From Prevotella sp. (GTDB lineage Bacteria > Bacteroidota > Bacteroidia > Bacteroidales > Bacteroidaceae), in assembly GCA_017524385.1 (NCBI GenBank), contig JAFWSS010000197.1, positions 1 to 51,022 on the forward strand: a stretch of 51,022 bases of DNA. The letters are read 5' to 3'. Positions 1 through 8,523 of this stretch are shown here, piece by piece; position 1 is the first letter of the stretch; each line of letters opens with the position of its first letter. The notes beneath the pieces were generated by a model. It was not told where the DNA came from. It ran no database searches and worked only from the letters and a program-made list of their open reading frames with translations. Both the position numbers and the translations under genes were made by a program.

Positions 1-141
1 GAAATGAGCAGAGGAGTTTTTTAAGGAGTTAAAGAGGAGTATTTTAAGGAGTTAAAGAGGAGTTTTTTTAAGGAGTTAAAGAGAAGTTAAAGAGGAGTTA
101 AAGAGGAGTTAAAGGGACATATGTCTGCTAATTGCGGGAGT
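1..141. repeat. 11-bp repeat array, left flank of the protease gene
   Basis: Degenerate tandem copies of GAGGAGTTAAA, with variants such as AAGGAGTTAAA and GAGAAGTTAAA, fill most of the first 115 bases and begin before the window edge. The array ends in a segment at 105-141 that recurs almost unchanged at 1423-1459, after the protease gene: both read GGAGTTAAAGGGACATATG, then CTGCT, then ATTGCGGGAGT, with two differences. Each unit contains GGAG, but no gene starts behind the units, so they are not ribosome binding sites. I see no ORF in the array. Function unknown. Confidence 0.8.
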
Positions 142-255
142 TAAAAGGGAGTACGGCGGCTAAGTTATAATGGAATAATGAGGACTGCCATATTGGAATA
201 ATATATGAAAGTTTTTTACATGAATTATTGTGAAACAACCATCAATTGATTATAA

Positions 256-1377
256 ATGAATATAGCAAAGATAATAGCAATAGTAACCACAACGGTGTTG
301 ATGGCAACGACAGCATCGGCACAAGAGAACTTACAGCGGTCCGCTGTTGGCTCGAAAGGAGAAAAGACATTTACGACAGTCAAGGAGAACCCGATAACGA
401 GTGTGAAAGACCAGCATCGCAGCGGCACCTGCTGGGCCTATGGCACATTGGGGTATTTCGAGAGCGAGATACTGCGACAGACAGGGAAGACCTACGACCT
501 TTGCGAGATGTTCGTGGTGAACAAAGACTATATGGACTGCGCCACCCATTATGTTCGCATGCATGGCTACAGCCAAATATCGGAGGGAGGTTCGTGTGAT
601 GATGTCTTGGAGGTGATGCGCACCCACGGCATCTGTCCGGAGGATGCTATGCCGGCCCCAGGCTCCCTGGTGGGCGATACACTTGCCAATTTCAAGATAT
701 TCTTCCCCGAATTGGAACGCAGGGTGAGCAGCATCGTGCGTAAAGATGCCAAAGAACCCCTACCCCATTGGCAAGACAGCATCCAGGCTGTCATTGAACG
801 ATACATTGGCCGCTGCCCCGACTCTTTCACCTATGAGGGAAAGACATACACGCCGAAATCATTTGCTGAAAGCTTAGGATTAAACCTTGACGACTACGTG
901 AGTCTGACAAGCTACACTCACCATCCCTTCAATAAATGGTTCATCATCGAAGCACCTTACAAATGGCGATTGAAACCCAGTTACAACATACCCATCGAGC
1001 AGTTGATGGAAGTTCTTGACCAGGCAATCGATGCAGGTTACACTGTGGCATGGGGTGGAGACGTAACAGGCGGCTTCACCCGCACGGGAATTGCCACGCT
1101 CCCCGATGGCGTCCAGCCCTCACAACAGATGCGTCAGGAGCAATGGGACGACTGGCGATTCACTTACGACCATGTGATGGTCATCTACGGCAAGGCTGTC
1201 GACGAACAAGGGAAACCTTTTTATATGGTGAAGAACTCATGGGGCAAATACGGGAAGTACAATGGCATTTGGTATATGTCACGCGACTATATGGCACTGA
1301 ACACTACCTATATCTTCCTCAACCGTAACGCTCTCCCTAAGGATTTGAGCAAAGCCGTCAAAGACTCAGGGTTTTAG
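256..1377 (+). CDS. Secreted papain-like (C1 family) cysteine protease, bleomycin hydrolase/PepC-like
   Basis: A 373-residue exported peptidase. Residues 1-22 form a signal peptide ending at A-S-A-Q. The C1 triad is visible: Q53 (oxyanion) and C59 in DQHRSGTCWAYG, H306 in TYDHVMVIYGKA, and N327 in VKNSWGKYG. The long insert between the Cys and His halves, and the DHVMVIYG and KNSWG signatures, fit the aminopeptidase C/bleomycin hydrolase branch. Family members of that branch are usually cytoplasmic, so the signal peptide suggests a periplasmic or surface version that trims peptides. No pro-peptide is obvious. It is a single gene, with an 11-bp repeat array on each side. I saw no clear TAnnTTTG promoter upstream. 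The start is the first ATG that gives a complete signal peptide. Family call firm; substrate unknown. Confidence 0.88.
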   Translation: MNIAKIIAIVTTTVLMATTASAQENLQRSAVGSKGEKTFTTVKENPITSVKDQHRSGTCWAYGTLGYFESEILRQTGKTYDLCEMFVVNKDYMDCATHYVRMHGYSQISEGGSCDDVLEVMRTHGICPEDAMPAPGSLVGDTLANFKIFFPELERRVSSIVRKDAKEPLPHWQDSIQAVIERYIGRCPDSFTYEGKTYTPKSFAESLGLNLDDYVSLTSYTHHPFNKWFIIEAPYKWRLKPSYNIPIEQLMEVLDQAIDAGYTVAWGGDVTGGFTRTGIATLPDGVQPSQQMRQEQWDDWRFTYDHVMVIYGKAVDEQGKPFYMVKNSWGKYGKYNGIWYMSRDYMALNTTYIFLNRNALPKDLSKAVKDSGF

Positions 1378-1388
1378 TGTTTTTATTT

Positions 1389-1498
1389 AGGAGTTAAAGA
1401 GGAGTTAAAAAGGAGTTAAAGAGGAGTTAAAGGGACATATGCCTGCTTATTGCGGGAGTCGAAGAGGAGTTTTTTAAGGAGTTGAAGGAAAGTTGAAG
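1389..1498. repeat. 11-bp repeat array, right flank of the protease gene
   Basis: A second array of AGGAGTTAAAG-type units begins 11 bases after the protease stop codon and includes 1423-1459, the near copy of 105-141. It then decays into GAGGAGTTTTTTAAGGAGTTGAAGG. The same order of units and tail on both sides means the protease gene sits between direct repeats of roughly 100 bp. There is no ORF in it and no transposase nearby. Confidence 0.8.
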
Positions 1499-1500
1499 GA

Positions 1501-1547
1501 TTACAATCCATATTGTTTGGATTGTAAAGAAATAAAACATAACTTTG
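1501..1547 (+). promoter_or_regulatory. Promoter with overlapping palindromic operator candidate for the glycosidase operon
   Basis: A Bacteroidota-type promoter: TTTG at 1516-1519 and TAACTTTG at 1540-1547, 20 bases apart. A perfect 10-bp dyad, TTACAATCCA (1501-1510) and TGGATTGTAA (1518-1527) with a 7-base spacer, covers the -33 element. That is where a dimeric repressor or an activator would bind. The transcript would start near 1554, leaving a leader of about 80 bases before the GH3 gene. The promoter match is strong; the operator role is inferred. Confidence 0.7.
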
Positions 1548-1636
1548 CAAGAAATTGAGAGCCAGGATGGAGAATTACACACTCTCACCTAGATGTATCA
1601 ATCATTTATTACAGCACAACCATCATCCTTAAAGAT

Positions 1637-3940
1637 ATGAAACATACATTATTGGCTTTGGTCGTCACACTGCTGCTTCCGACCACCACCTGGGCACAGA
1701 AGCCCAAGAAAATTGTGAAAACCAAGGACGAATTCATCAACGAGTTGATGTCGCGTATGACCCTCGAGGAGAAAATAGGCCAACTCAACCTGCTAGACGC
1801 AGGACAGTTGAACACCGGCGTCGGCCAGAAAGGCGTTGAAGATCAATCCATCCTCAATGGCGAGGTGGGCGGTTTCCTCAGTCTGATGGGCGTTGACCGC
1901 ATCCGCGAGGTGCAAAAATATGCCGTGGAACGTTCCCGTCTGGGCATTCCACTGTTGTTCGGCCTCGACGTCATCCACGGTTACCACACCATCTTCCCCA
2001 TCCCCCTTGCCATGTCGTGTACTTGGGATCTGGAGATGGTGGAGTTGGCAGCACGCACCGCCGCCATCGAAGCAACGGCAGACGGCATCCCATGGGTCTA
2101 TAGCCCCATGGTCGATATCTGCCGCGACGCCCGTTGGGGACGTATTGCCGAGAGTGCAGGCGAAGACCCGTTCTTGGGAAGTGCCATTGCCCGGGCGATG
2201 GTGCTCGGCTACCAAGGCGACAAGCGCAATGGCGGCCAATACGCCCCTGACGAGGTGATGGCCTGCGTGAAACATTTCGCCCTTTACGGTGCCTCCGAGT
2301 CAGGTTTGGACTATAATGTGACCGATATGAGCCGTGTAAGGATGTACAACGACTACCTCGCCCCCTACCATGCCGCCGTCGATGCCGGTGTGGGCAGCGT
2401 GATGTCCTCCTTCAACACCATCGACTACGAACCCGCCACCGCCAGCTGCTGGCTGTTGACCACCCTCCTGCGTGAGGAATGGAATTTCAAAGGCTTTGTG
2501 GTGACCGACTATGGTTCGATTGGCGAGATGAAAGCCTGGGGATGTGGCGACCTCCAGGAATGTTCCGCCCGAGCGTTGGCCGCCGGCACCGATTTCGACA
2601 TGTGCTCCCGCGGTTTCGTGGGTACTCTGAAGAAATCATTGGAAGAAGGTCTGGTATCCGAAAACCAGATAGACATCGCTTGTCGCCGCATGCTGGAAGC
2701 GAAATGGGACCTTGGACTATTCGAAGATCCCTATCGCTATTGCAACATTCCCACCAAGAAACAAAAGGACATCCTCTACAACGATGCCTCACGCGCCCTT
2801 GCCCGGAAAATCGCAGCAGAGAGTTTCGTGCTGTTGAAAAACGACAACAACTTGCTTCCCCTTGAAAAGAAAGGAAAAATAGCCCTTGTCGGTCCAATGG
2901 CCCATGCACCCAAGAACATGCGCGGCAACTGGGCCCCTACTGCCAACACCAACCCCAATGAATTCTCCACCCTGTTGGAAAGCATGCGCCGCGCTTTGGG
3001 TCAGCAGGCCGAGGTAGCCTATGCCAAGGGAAGCAACATCCACGAAGATGCTCAGATAGAAGCCAACTGGGAAGTCTTCGGCACCGGCATCCGCGACCCA
3101 CGTTCGGAAGACGAGTTGCTCAATGAAGCGCTCCAAACGGTTTCCGATGCCGATGTCATCATTGCCGCCATCGGCGAATCCCAGGAGATGACCGGCGAGA
3201 GCGCCAGCCGTTCCGACCTCAGCCTTCCCGAGACGCAGCAGCGCCTGCTGAAAGCATTGAAATCCACCGGCAAGCCTGTCGTGGTGGTCTATTTCACCGG
3301 GCGCCCCGTAGTGATGAAATGGGAGAAAGAAAACATCCCCGCCATCCTCAACGTATGGTTTGGAGGCAGCGAGTGTGGCGACGCCATCTGCGACGTGCTC
3401 TTTGGCGATGCCAGCCCGAGCGGCAAACTCACCACTTCGTTCCCCCAGACCACTGGTCAGGAGCCTTTCTATTACAACCACATGGTGACCGGTCGTCCCA
3501 CCAGCAATTGGTTCAGCAAATACGCCACCAACTACACCGACATCGACGGCAGTGCGGTGTTTCCCTTCGGCTATGGCTTGACCTATACCACTTTCGAGTA
3601 TGGTCCGCTATCGCTCAGCAGCGACAAGCTCCACTTCGGCGGCAAACTCGAGGCCCGTGTGACAGTGAAGAACACCGGCAGACGTGCCGGCGACGAGATT
3701 GTTCAGATGTACATCCACGACACTGCCGCCTCCATCGCCCGTCCCATCAAGGAACTGAAAGGCTTCCAACGCATCCACCTCGAACCTGGAGAGCAAAAGA
3801 CCGTGACCTTTGAAGTGGACGAAGAATTGTTGAAATTTTACAACGCCAACTTGCGCCATGTCGCCGAACCGGGAGAATTTACGGTGATGGTGGGTCCCAA
3901 CTGCGAAGACCTGCAAAGCAAGAACTTCATACTAGAGTGA
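1637..3940 (+). CDS. Beta-glucosidase, glycoside hydrolase family 3 (BglX-like)
   Basis: A 767-residue periplasmic enzyme that removes terminal beta-linked glucose (or xylose) from oligosaccharides. It has a signal peptide (1-20, ending W-A-Q), a GH3 N-terminal barrel with K212-H213 in the KHFALYG motif and the nucleophile D291 in GFVVTDYGS, a GH3 C-terminal domain with the GES-x-E-x-TGE-x-x-SR motif around 513-525 that carries the acid/base region, and a fibronectin-III-like end (about 675-767, with the YIHD and EPGE motifs). Length and order match BglX. It is first in a same-strand run with 3985, 4853 and the GH9 gene at 5692, so it probably finishes cello-oligosaccharides made by the GH9 enzyme. 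It is read from the promoter at 1516-1547. Exact substrate cannot be told from sequence. Confidence 0.92.
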   Translation: MKHTLLALVVTLLLPTTTWAQKPKKIVKTKDEFINELMSRMTLEEKIGQLNLLDAGQLNTGVGQKGVEDQSILNGEVGGFLSLMGVDRIREVQKYAVERSRLGIPLLFGLDVIHGYHTIFPIPLAMSCTWDLEMVELAARTAAIEATADGIPWVYSPMVDICRDARWGRIAESAGEDPFLGSAIARAMVLGYQGDKRNGGQYAPDEVMACVKHFALYGASESGLDYNVTDMSRVRMYNDYLAPYHAAVDAGVGSVMSSFNTIDYEPATASCWLLTTLLREEWNFKGFVVTDYGSIGEMKAWGCGDLQECSARALAAGTDFDMCSRGFVGTLKKSLEEGLVSENQIDIACRRMLEAKWDLGLFEDPYRYCNIPTKKQKDILYNDASRALARKIAAESFVLLKNDNNLLPLEKKGKIALVGPMAHAPKNMRGNWAPTANTNPNEFSTLLESMRRALGQQAEVAYAKGSNIHEDAQIEANWEVFGTGIRDPRSEDELLNEALQTVSDADVIIAAIGESQEMTGESASRSDLSLPETQQRLLKALKSTGKPVVVVYFTGRPVVMKWEKENIPAILNVWFGGSECGDAICDVLFGDASPSGKLTTSFPQTTGQEPFYYNHMVTGRPTSNWFSKYATNYTDIDGSAVFPFGYGLTYTTFEYGPLSLSSDKLHFGGKLEARVTVKNTGRRAGDEIVQMYIHDTAASIARPIKELKGFQRIHLEPGEQKTVTFEVDEELLKFYNANLRHVAEPGEFTVMVGPNCEDLQSKNFILE

Positions 3941-3984
3941 TATCACGAATTTGAGAATTGCAAACCAAGGAGTTTATTTGAATT

Positions 3985-4794
3985 ATGAAAAGAATCATCT
4001 TATTCCTATTGATGTTGACGGTGGTTAGTACCATCGAAGCACAACAACTAACCCTGTTGAAGAACTATGGCACCAACTGGAACTCTTCCATGGTCGGCAC
4101 GAAAAACAAAGCCAACGGTTACATATACCGTCTTCGCGAGGACATACAGACCAATCTGCCCAAGGTGCCTGAGACAGAATCACTTGAGGCTGTCATCACT
4201 GAGCCAGCAGAAGGCATGGGTTGGCTAGGGTTGTTCCGCAATCCGATTGGCAGTATGGATTTTGAATTCGTTGTGGTGTTTTACGACAACGAAAAGCGTC
4301 CCCTCAAGGTGCTCAATCTTTGCGACCTGTGCGACAACCACTATTGCGAGGTGCAGGATGTGCGTTGGGATGGCAAAAACCGCTTTCTGATGTTCAACAT
4401 GGCTTGTCCCAGCTACTCTGACGACATTGACGGCAAAGGCAGCAAATTGTATTGCTACCAGGTAGACGAAGAGCGCATGGTATGGGAGACAGACTATCTG
4501 GTGAGCAACAACATCTTCATTTTAAACGACAAGTATGTGTTTTGCGCCTACGGTTTCACCCATGAGAAGAAACGCCTGTACATGCTCGACAAGATGACCG
4601 GCAAGATGTATGGCAAGATTCCGATGGTGAAGGACATCGACTATATGGAAATCCAAGAACAGAACGGGAAAGAGGTGCTTTACGTGGTAGACTGCAAGAA
4701 CAACCTGTATACGTTCCGTATAAGTGACACCTCAGCCCCCGTTGCCAAACGAACAGCCAAGAAGCCGGCCAGGAGGTCTACCAAAAGGAGGTGA
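3985..4794 (+). CDS. Secreted protein of unknown function with a basic C-terminal tail
   Basis: A 269-residue protein with a signal peptide (1-20, ending I-E-A-Q). I do not recognise the family. Features: a cysteine group at C113, C116, C121, C141 and C157, a repeated pattern of hydrophobic strand segments ending in tyrosine- and phenylalanine-rich blades that could be a small beta-propeller, and a very basic last 16 residues (AKRTAKKPARRSTKRR) that may bind an anionic surface. It lies 44 bases behind the GH3 gene and has an AAGGAG site about 10 bases before its ATG, one of the few good Shine-Dalgarno sites in the window. Its place between two glucan hydrolases suggests a role in the same locus, but nothing in the protein says which. 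Confidence 0.75.
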   Translation: MKRIILFLLMLTVVSTIEAQQLTLLKNYGTNWNSSMVGTKNKANGYIYRLREDIQTNLPKVPETESLEAVITEPAEGMGWLGLFRNPIGSMDFEFVVVFYDNEKRPLKVLNLCDLCDNHYCEVQDVRWDGKNRFLMFNMACPSYSDDIDGKGSKLYCYQVDEERMVWETDYLVSNNIFILNDKYVFCAYGFTHEKKRLYMLDKMTGKMYGKIPMVKDIDYMEIQEQNGKEVLYVVDCKNNLYTFRISDTSAPVAKRTAKKPARRSTKRR

Positions 4795-4852
4795 CATATT
4801 TAATTATGCAATTGAATGTATTGCTGTAGAGTTACAAAAACCACGAAAAGAT

Positions 4853-5680
4853 ATGCGAAAAACCATCCTCATTTGCACTCTTTTGGCCATCAGTCTCGGT
4901 CTGAGCGCACAAATACCTGAAGCACTCAAGGAGATGCAGAAGAAAGGGCTTCCCAAAGAGGCCATTCCCGCCAAATTCTATTTCGACCACCAATTCTTTC
5001 CCGAAGAGGTATATCGTCATTTCGATGAAGGAGACTTATACAACAGCTCGGTGATTACTCCCGACAACTCCGACCTTGGAGCCGACACGCAGTGTTATGT
5101 CTTTGTCGTCCCTCAACCCCAGAAACCCGAGCAAGACTTCACCTTCATCGACCTCTGGATTTGCGATGAAAACAACAATTCCTACCGAGTGTTCCATCAA
5201 GATGCCGGCAATTATGGCGAACAGATGGCGCTCGACATCCATATCCTCCGCAACATAGAGGTTCGCGACTCCACCTATACCGACAAGAAGACACATCAGC
5301 GCATTACACGGCGAATGAGAAAAGGCACCCCCGTATTGGCCTTGCAAGTGCAGGAATACACCGGCTCAATACACGGCATCGTCTCCACACTTCTCATCCA
5401 ATGCCCTTCGGGAAAAACCCAGTTGATGCGTGGCGAGATGCCTGTGGCTGTGCTGTCTCCTTTGAGCAACATGCTGATGATGGCCGAATTCGATATGGCA
5501 CAACACTACCTTATCACCACTTCAACCACGGTATTTTCCGAATCCCCTTACCAATCCACCGACGATTTCGAAATCTTCAACGTGCAGCATTTCACGCCCA
5601 CGCTCAACATCTATACGCCGACAGGAGAATTGGTCATTTCCCAACAACTACCCACCGAAATAATCGACATGATCAGATAA
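4853..5680 (+). CDS. Secreted protein of unknown function
   Basis: A 275-residue protein with a clear signal peptide (MRKTILICTLLAISLGLSAQ). The open frame runs further upstream to 4724, but that would overlap the gene before it and would bury the signal peptide inside the protein, so the ATG at 4853 is the start. The mature part has mixed strand/helix composition with no motif I recognise. It contains a hydrophobic, methionine-rich stretch (LSPLSNMLMMAEFDMAQHY) and a strand-rich C-terminal end. The stop is 11 bases before the start of the GH9 gene, so the two are certainly co-transcribed. It is the second unknown exported protein between the GH3 and GH9 enzymes. Confidence 0.75.
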   Translation: MRKTILICTLLAISLGLSAQIPEALKEMQKKGLPKEAIPAKFYFDHQFFPEEVYRHFDEGDLYNSSVITPDNSDLGADTQCYVFVVPQPQKPEQDFTFIDLWICDENNNSYRVFHQDAGNYGEQMALDIHILRNIEVRDSTYTDKKTHQRITRRMRKGTPVLALQVQEYTGSIHGIVSTLLIQCPSGKTQLMRGEMPVAVLSPLSNMLMMAEFDMAQHYLITTSTTVFSESPYQSTDDFEIFNVQHFTPTLNIYTPTGELVISQQLPTEIIDMIR

Positions 5681-5691
5681 TCCTCATCCAT

Positions 5692-8049
5692 ATGAAAAGC
5701 AGAAACAACATCCTATTGGTCATCTTGCTTCTGGCGATGACCATTCCAACACACGCCACGAAATTGTTGGAATTGAAAGTGATAGACAAGGACTACCTCA
5801 TGGTGCATTTCCGAGACGGAGAAGTGAGATATCGTGACGACGGCACAGGCCCCAGCGCCTATCTCGGCCATTCCTTCGCCGAGGGCGACGACACGCTTCT
5901 TGTGTTCGGCGAGCGGTTGGTGGTGGCAGAAGCACAGAAAGTGTCGTTGTGGCGCATCAGTTCGTCTGACGACCTTGCATTTGGCGAAATCCAGCCATTG
6001 GAAGTGTGGCGCAAATCCAAGCCGATGAATACCGACCACACTTTGACGAGCGAATTGGACCACTGGCTGTTTCTCCATCTTCCCCGTCCCATGCGCCAGG
6101 GCCGCACCTACACCGTCAGCATTCCCAAAGGCATCGGCAGCGACCAAACGACCGCCAGCATCCGTTTCGACATATGGAACGCGCAGTCGGAAGCCATCCA
6201 TGTGAACATCATCGGCTACTCCCCCAGGGAAGCCATCCATTCCGCCGACCTCTACCAATGGCTTGGCGACGGTGGCTCACGTGACTACAAGTCATGGGAA
6301 GGGCGCAAGGTGTGGCTCTACGAGGTAAACACCCATAAGAAACAGAGCGTCGGCATGGTGAAGTTCTGGAAGAAGGCCGGCGAGTCGGACAAGGAAGCCG
6401 GTGGCAAGAACCTCGTGGGCACCGACGTGTGGAACATCGACTTCAAGGGAGCCACCCCCGGCCGTTACCGTCTCGTGGTGGAAGACGTGGGTAGCAGCAT
6501 GGACTTCGACATCTCTTCCAATGCCTATTTCGAGCCCTTCCATTATTCCGTCAGGGGCTACTACTACATGCGCTTGGGCGAACCCAACGACCCGGAGCAT
6601 GTATTCCCCGTCCCCCGTCAGCCGCAGTTCATCCCCGAGGAAGACCCTAAAGGCTTCACCGTCTACAAGACCGACTTCCATCCCTGGTGCCAGGAATGGC
6701 GAGCGTTGCGCACCGACGTGTGGGACGAACCCCATTTCAAACCCTTGAAGCAGTCAATCTTCTGGCAGCATCGCCTTCCCGGCAACCCCGTCAACACAGA
6801 AGTGCGTGGCGGCCATTCCGATGCCTTCGACTGGGACCGCCACCTGGCCCATGTGAGCAACATCTACGACATGCTCCTGCCCTACATCCTTTCTGGAGGC
6901 AAAATCGATGACGACAACCTTGGCATCCGTGAGAGCGGCAACGGCATCCCCGACATCATCGACGAAGCCCGCAACGAGGCAGACTTCTTCCTCAGCATCC
7001 GCGACGGCGAAGGCTATTCACAAGGCGTGACCAATCCCTGCAACGACTGGTCGGTGATGTTCCAAGCCGGATGCACCACGATGGCCGCCTGGGCCAACGC
7101 CGCCAACTGCGCCGTGATGGCCGAGGCTTTCCGCATCCACGGAAACGACACGTTGCGCCAATATTACACCGACGAAGCCATCAAAGCCTACCGCTTCGCC
7201 AGTCGCCAAGAGAACCAGCAACTCGACGACATGCAGGACGTGGGGAGCATCAGCATGCGCGGCCGCGACTTCAAGCAGCTGGCCGCCGCCTTCCTCTACA
7301 ATGTGACGGGCGACGAACAATGGGAGCGCGTCATGGCCGAGGAGAGCATGATCAAGGATGGCAACTCCCTTTTGTTCAACAAGGGCCGTCAAGGCTTTTT
7401 CGTGGCCAATGTCACCAATGAGTTCAAGGCGGGTGAAGTGGGATTCTGCCAGTTATGGGCTGCTGCCGCCTACCTGGTTTGTCCCCATCCTCGCCATTAT
7501 GGTGAATTGTATGAGAACTTGAAACGCTGCGTCAACGCCCATGCCACCGATTACAACATCAGCCATACCGCCCTCCGCCCATCGCGCCGCTCCGCCAATG
7601 ACAGCCGATGGCAGACGTCGCAAAACCTCCAATTGGTGATGCTCGCCCATTACATCGCCACGGACAAGAAACGCCGCAGCGAATTGGAGCACGTGATGTA
7701 TACAGAGGCAGGATGGAGCCTTGGCCGCAACCCCGGCAACATCGTCGAGATGACAGGTCTTGGAGAGCGCCACATCACCGATGTGTACACCACTGGCAGG
7801 AACGACGGCGCCCCCGAATCACACCCTGGCCAGACACCCTTCAACGGCACGGAAACGTGGTCTCCCAACAATGGCGGCGATGCCCGCATCCTGCTCAACC
7901 GTTGCTATCCCTCGTGGAACGATGGAGGTTGGCCCCGCCAGGAGTCCTATTTCAACCAGCGCTACATGTGGGTGAACGGTGAGTTCACACCTCGTGAGAC
8001 CATGCGAGGAAAAATGGCCCTGATGGGCTACCTGTATTCCATCAGATAG
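5692..8049 (+). CDS. Secreted glycoside hydrolase family 9 (endoglucanase-like) with N-terminal Ig-like domain
   Basis: A 785-residue exported enzyme. The signal peptide is residues 1-22 (ending H-A-T). The open frame extends back to 5401 inside the previous gene, but the signal peptide fixes the start at 5692. Residues about 25-165 are strand-rich, about 170-285 form a CelD_N-type Ig-like module, and about 290-785 form the (alpha/alpha)6 barrel of GH9. The barrel shows GGHSDAFDWDRH, with D377, D380 and D382 in place of the usual GGWYDAGD aspartates. Near the C-terminus, ESYFNQRYMWVNGEF and E764/E769 occupy the region of the general acid. The motif differences set it apart from classical cellulases and suggest an oligosaccharide- or glucan-specific subgroup. 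It is the last gene of the GH3 operon and is followed by a hairpin. Confidence 0.87.
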   Translation: MKSRNNILLVILLLAMTIPTHATKLLELKVIDKDYLMVHFRDGEVRYRDDGTGPSAYLGHSFAEGDDTLLVFGERLVVAEAQKVSLWRISSSDDLAFGEIQPLEVWRKSKPMNTDHTLTSELDHWLFLHLPRPMRQGRTYTVSIPKGIGSDQTTASIRFDIWNAQSEAIHVNIIGYSPREAIHSADLYQWLGDGGSRDYKSWEGRKVWLYEVNTHKKQSVGMVKFWKKAGESDKEAGGKNLVGTDVWNIDFKGATPGRYRLVVEDVGSSMDFDISSNAYFEPFHYSVRGYYYMRLGEPNDPEHVFPVPRQPQFIPEEDPKGFTVYKTDFHPWCQEWRALRTDVWDEPHFKPLKQSIFWQHRLPGNPVNTEVRGGHSDAFDWDRHLAHVSNIYDMLLPYILSGGKIDDDNLGIRESGNGIPDIIDEARNEADFFLSIRDGEGYSQGVTNPCNDWSVMFQAGCTTMAAWANAANCAVMAEAFRIHGNDTLRQYYTDEAIKAYRFASRQENQQLDDMQDVGSISMRGRDFKQLAAAFLYNVTGDEQWERVMAEESMIKDGNSLLFNKGRQGFFVANVTNEFKAGEVGFCQLWAAAAYLVCPHPRHYGELYENLKRCVNAHATDYNISHTALRPSRRSANDSRWQTSQNLQLVMLAHYIATDKKRRSELEHVMYTEAGWSLGRNPGNIVEMTGLGERHITDVYTTGRNDGAPESHPGQTPFNGTETWSPNNGGDARILLNRCYPSWNDGGWPRQESYFNQRYMWVNGEFTPRETMRGKMALMGYLYSIR

Positions 8050-8081
8050 TCGCATCAAGGACACCACACATCCATTTGACC

Positions 8082-8113
8082 TTTCCCCCGCAATCCAAGG
8101 ATAGCGGGGGAAA
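8082..8113 (+). terminator. Hairpin after the glycosidase operon
   Basis: A perfect 10-bp stem, TTTCCCCCGC (8082-8091) and GCGGGGGAAA (8104-8113), with a 12-base loop, 33 bases after the GH9 stop codon. There is no U-tract in the downstream strand, so termination is likely but not certain. The 200 bases that follow hold no ORF or other signal I can see. Confidence 0.55.
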
Positions 8114-8319
8114 AGTTGATTCAAGGAAAGGAGCAAAGGCAACATTCCGATGGCGAGAGGGTTGACGAAAGGCATCTCCAAAGAATCAACAAAAGGTCAT
8201 TCCAACAGCATATCCTATGTGTTAAAACGAAATGTCTATCAAACGTTAGAAAAATAAAATGAAGTAAAAGCTTGGGCAACAAACATCCATACCTTAATAT
8301 AATAAAAAGGAATTGTATT

Positions 8320-8351
8320 TTTGGCATATTTGCATTTTATGTTTACCTTTG
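8320..8351 (+). promoter_or_regulatory. Promoter of the guanine deaminase gene
   Basis: TTTG at 8320-8323 and TACCTTTG at 8344-8351, 20 bases apart, match the Bacteroidota -33/-7 consensus. Transcription would start near 8358, leaving a leader of about 165 bases, unusually long for this window. Confidence 0.7.
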
Positions 8352-8357
8352 CAAAAT

Positions 8358-8523
8358 AAATGTGTAATTGAGAGTATTCTTCGCTTATGAATGAATTTGT
8401 AGTATCAGAAAAAGAAAGGCCTCCTGCATCTATTCTGTTACTATAGTTGCTACTGTCTCAATGGATGAAACGACGTAGCGTCCTAGGAAGAACTATCAGA
8501 TTATCAACCCAAACATCAATATT
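8358..8523 (+). other. Long 5' leader of the deaminase gene, with a possible 19-codon upstream ORF
   Basis: About 165 untranslated bases between the predicted transcript start and the gene. An ATG at 8387 opens a 19-codon frame (MNEFVVSEKERPPASILLL) that stops at 8446, with no Shine-Dalgarno site. Short GC-rich pairs (GACG-CGTC, CCTAGG) lie at about 8470-8490. It does not show the conserved core of the purine riboswitch. Purpose unknown. Confidence 0.35.

Noticed and set aside
8358-8523. Purine riboswitch in the guaD leader
   Set aside because: The conserved purine-riboswitch core and its loop-loop pair were not found; only short weak hairpins are present.
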